Origin: Acidobacteriaceae bacterium
Lineage (GTDB): Bacteria; Acidobacteriota; Terriglobia; Terriglobales; Acidobacteriaceae
DNA length: 6,769 nucleotides
Assembly: GCA_003162495.1 (NCBI GenBank)
Contig: PMOF01000135.1
Span: forward strand, 1-6,769
Direction: 5' to 3'
Part shown: positions 6,269 through 6,769 of the stretch, one piece after another
Numbering within the stretch: position 1 is the first letter of the stretch
Layout: every line of letters starts with the position of its first letter
Notes under the pieces: generated by a model
Seen by the model: the letters and a program-made list of their open reading frames with translations, nothing else
Databases searched by the model: none
Told to the model about the DNA's origin: nothing
Translations under genes and position numbers: made by a program

Positions 6269-6769
6269 TTACGCTTTGCCGATGACCCGCGCGAGCGTAG
6301 CGCCAATCTCCGCCGGCGAAATGACCACATGGATGCCGGCTGCAGTCATGGCCTTCATCTTGTCGGCGGCGGTGCCCTGGCCGCCGCTGATGATGGCGCC
6401 GGCGTGGCCCATGCGGCGGCCGGGAGGGGCGGTCTGTCCGGCGATGAAGCCGACGACGGGCTTCTTGACGAACTTCTTGACGAACTCGGCTGCGGCCTCT
6501 TCGGCAGTGCCGCCGATTTCGCCGATCATGATGATGGCTTCAGTTTCGGGATCGTCGTTGAGCAGGCGCAACGCGTCGATGTGGGTGGTGCCGATGATAG
6601 GATCGCCGCCGATGCCGATAGCCGTCGATTGACCTATGCCGCGCTGCGTGAGTTGATGCACGGCTTCGTAAGTCAGCGTCCCGGAGCGGGAGACAATGCC
6701 GACATTGCCCTCTTTGTGGATGCGGGCGGGCATGATGCCGATTTTCGCTTTGCCGGGCGAGATGACGCC
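6269..6769 (-). CDS. sucD: Succinate-CoA ligase (ADP-forming) alpha subunit, N-terminus beyond window
   Basis: SucD with SucC interconverts succinyl-CoA and succinate with substrate-level phosphorylation in the TCA cycle. The visible 166 residues are the C-terminal portion of a ~290-residue protein; the N-terminal CoA-binding Rossmann domain lies outside the window. Seen in order: [12 protein letters not shown] at the very edge, [13 protein letters not shown] at 23-35, [19 protein letters not shown] with the conserved GEIGG at 83-87, then [20 protein letters not shown]. His122 of the visible part, in MGHAGAI, is the phosphohistidine (His246 in the E. coli protein). The stop is TAA at 6271-6269. 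sucC would be expected beyond the right edge (inference). A 5-bp hairpin (6245-6259) follows the stop but lacks a T-tract. Identity is very secure. Confidence 0.96.
   Translation of the reverse strand, partial: GVISPGKAKIGIMPARIHKEGNVGIVSRSGTLTYEAVHQLTQRGIGQSTAIGIGGDPIIGTTHIDALRLLNDDPETEAIIMIGEIGGTAEEAAAEFVKKFVKKPVVGFIAGQTAPPGRRMGHAGAIISGGQGTAADKMKAMTAAGIHVVISPAEIGATLARVIGKA

Noticed and set aside
1..6769. CRISPR arrays, tRNA or rRNA genes, transposases, insertion-sequence ends, toxin-antitoxin or phage-defence genes.
   Set aside because: I looked for regularly spaced repeats, tRNA T-arm-like motifs and recognisable mobile or defence proteins and saw none. The window offers no evidence for a novel multi-gene system.

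Overview
The window looks like a piece of a GC-rich, Gram-negative chromosome, most likely from an Acidobacteriota (Terriglobales-like) bacterium. That assignment is an inference. It rests on a TonB-dependent receptor with a carboxypeptidase-regulatory-like N-terminal domain, an outer-surface lipoprotein combining Ig-like and DUF3494 (ice-binding-like) domains, and the tail of an M13 metallopeptidase. No rRNA or tRNA is present to settle it.

Layout. At the left edge (1-842, minus) lie the N-terminal 280 residues of tRNA-guanine transglycosylase (tgt), cut by the window. Divergent from it, after 277 bp, is a secreted lipoprotein (1120-2469, plus) with two bacterial Ig-like repeats and a C-terminal DUF3494 domain. 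It probably has its own promoter and terminator. A 458-bp stretch with no convincing gene follows. Then come folK (2928-3494, plus; folate synthesis) and a 766-residue TonB-dependent receptor (3418-5718, plus) whose start lies 77 nt inside folK. Just downstream, in another frame and without a start codon, sits a 37-codon relic of the extreme C-terminus of an M13 (neprilysin/PepO-type) metallopeptidase (5739-5852). The right part is on the minus strand: a small uncharacterised protein (5895-6200) and the C-terminal 166 residues of succinyl-CoA ligase alpha subunit (sucD, 6269-6769), cut by the window edge.

How the genes relate. The housekeeping genes (tgt, folK, sucD) are unrelated in pathway. 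The accessory content is envelope-directed: a lipoprotein that may bind ice or a surface, and an outer-membrane importer of unknown substrate. folK and the receptor are physically coupled by the overlap. The lipoprotein's Ig-coding half is less GC-rich than its surroundings, and an isolated peptidase tail remains behind the receptor. Both suggest past insertion, deletion or transfer.

I see no convincing sign of a new multi-gene system. The most notable non-obvious items are the M13 relic, the folK/receptor overlap, the composition step inside the lipoprotein gene, and a dyad overlapping its putative -35 element.
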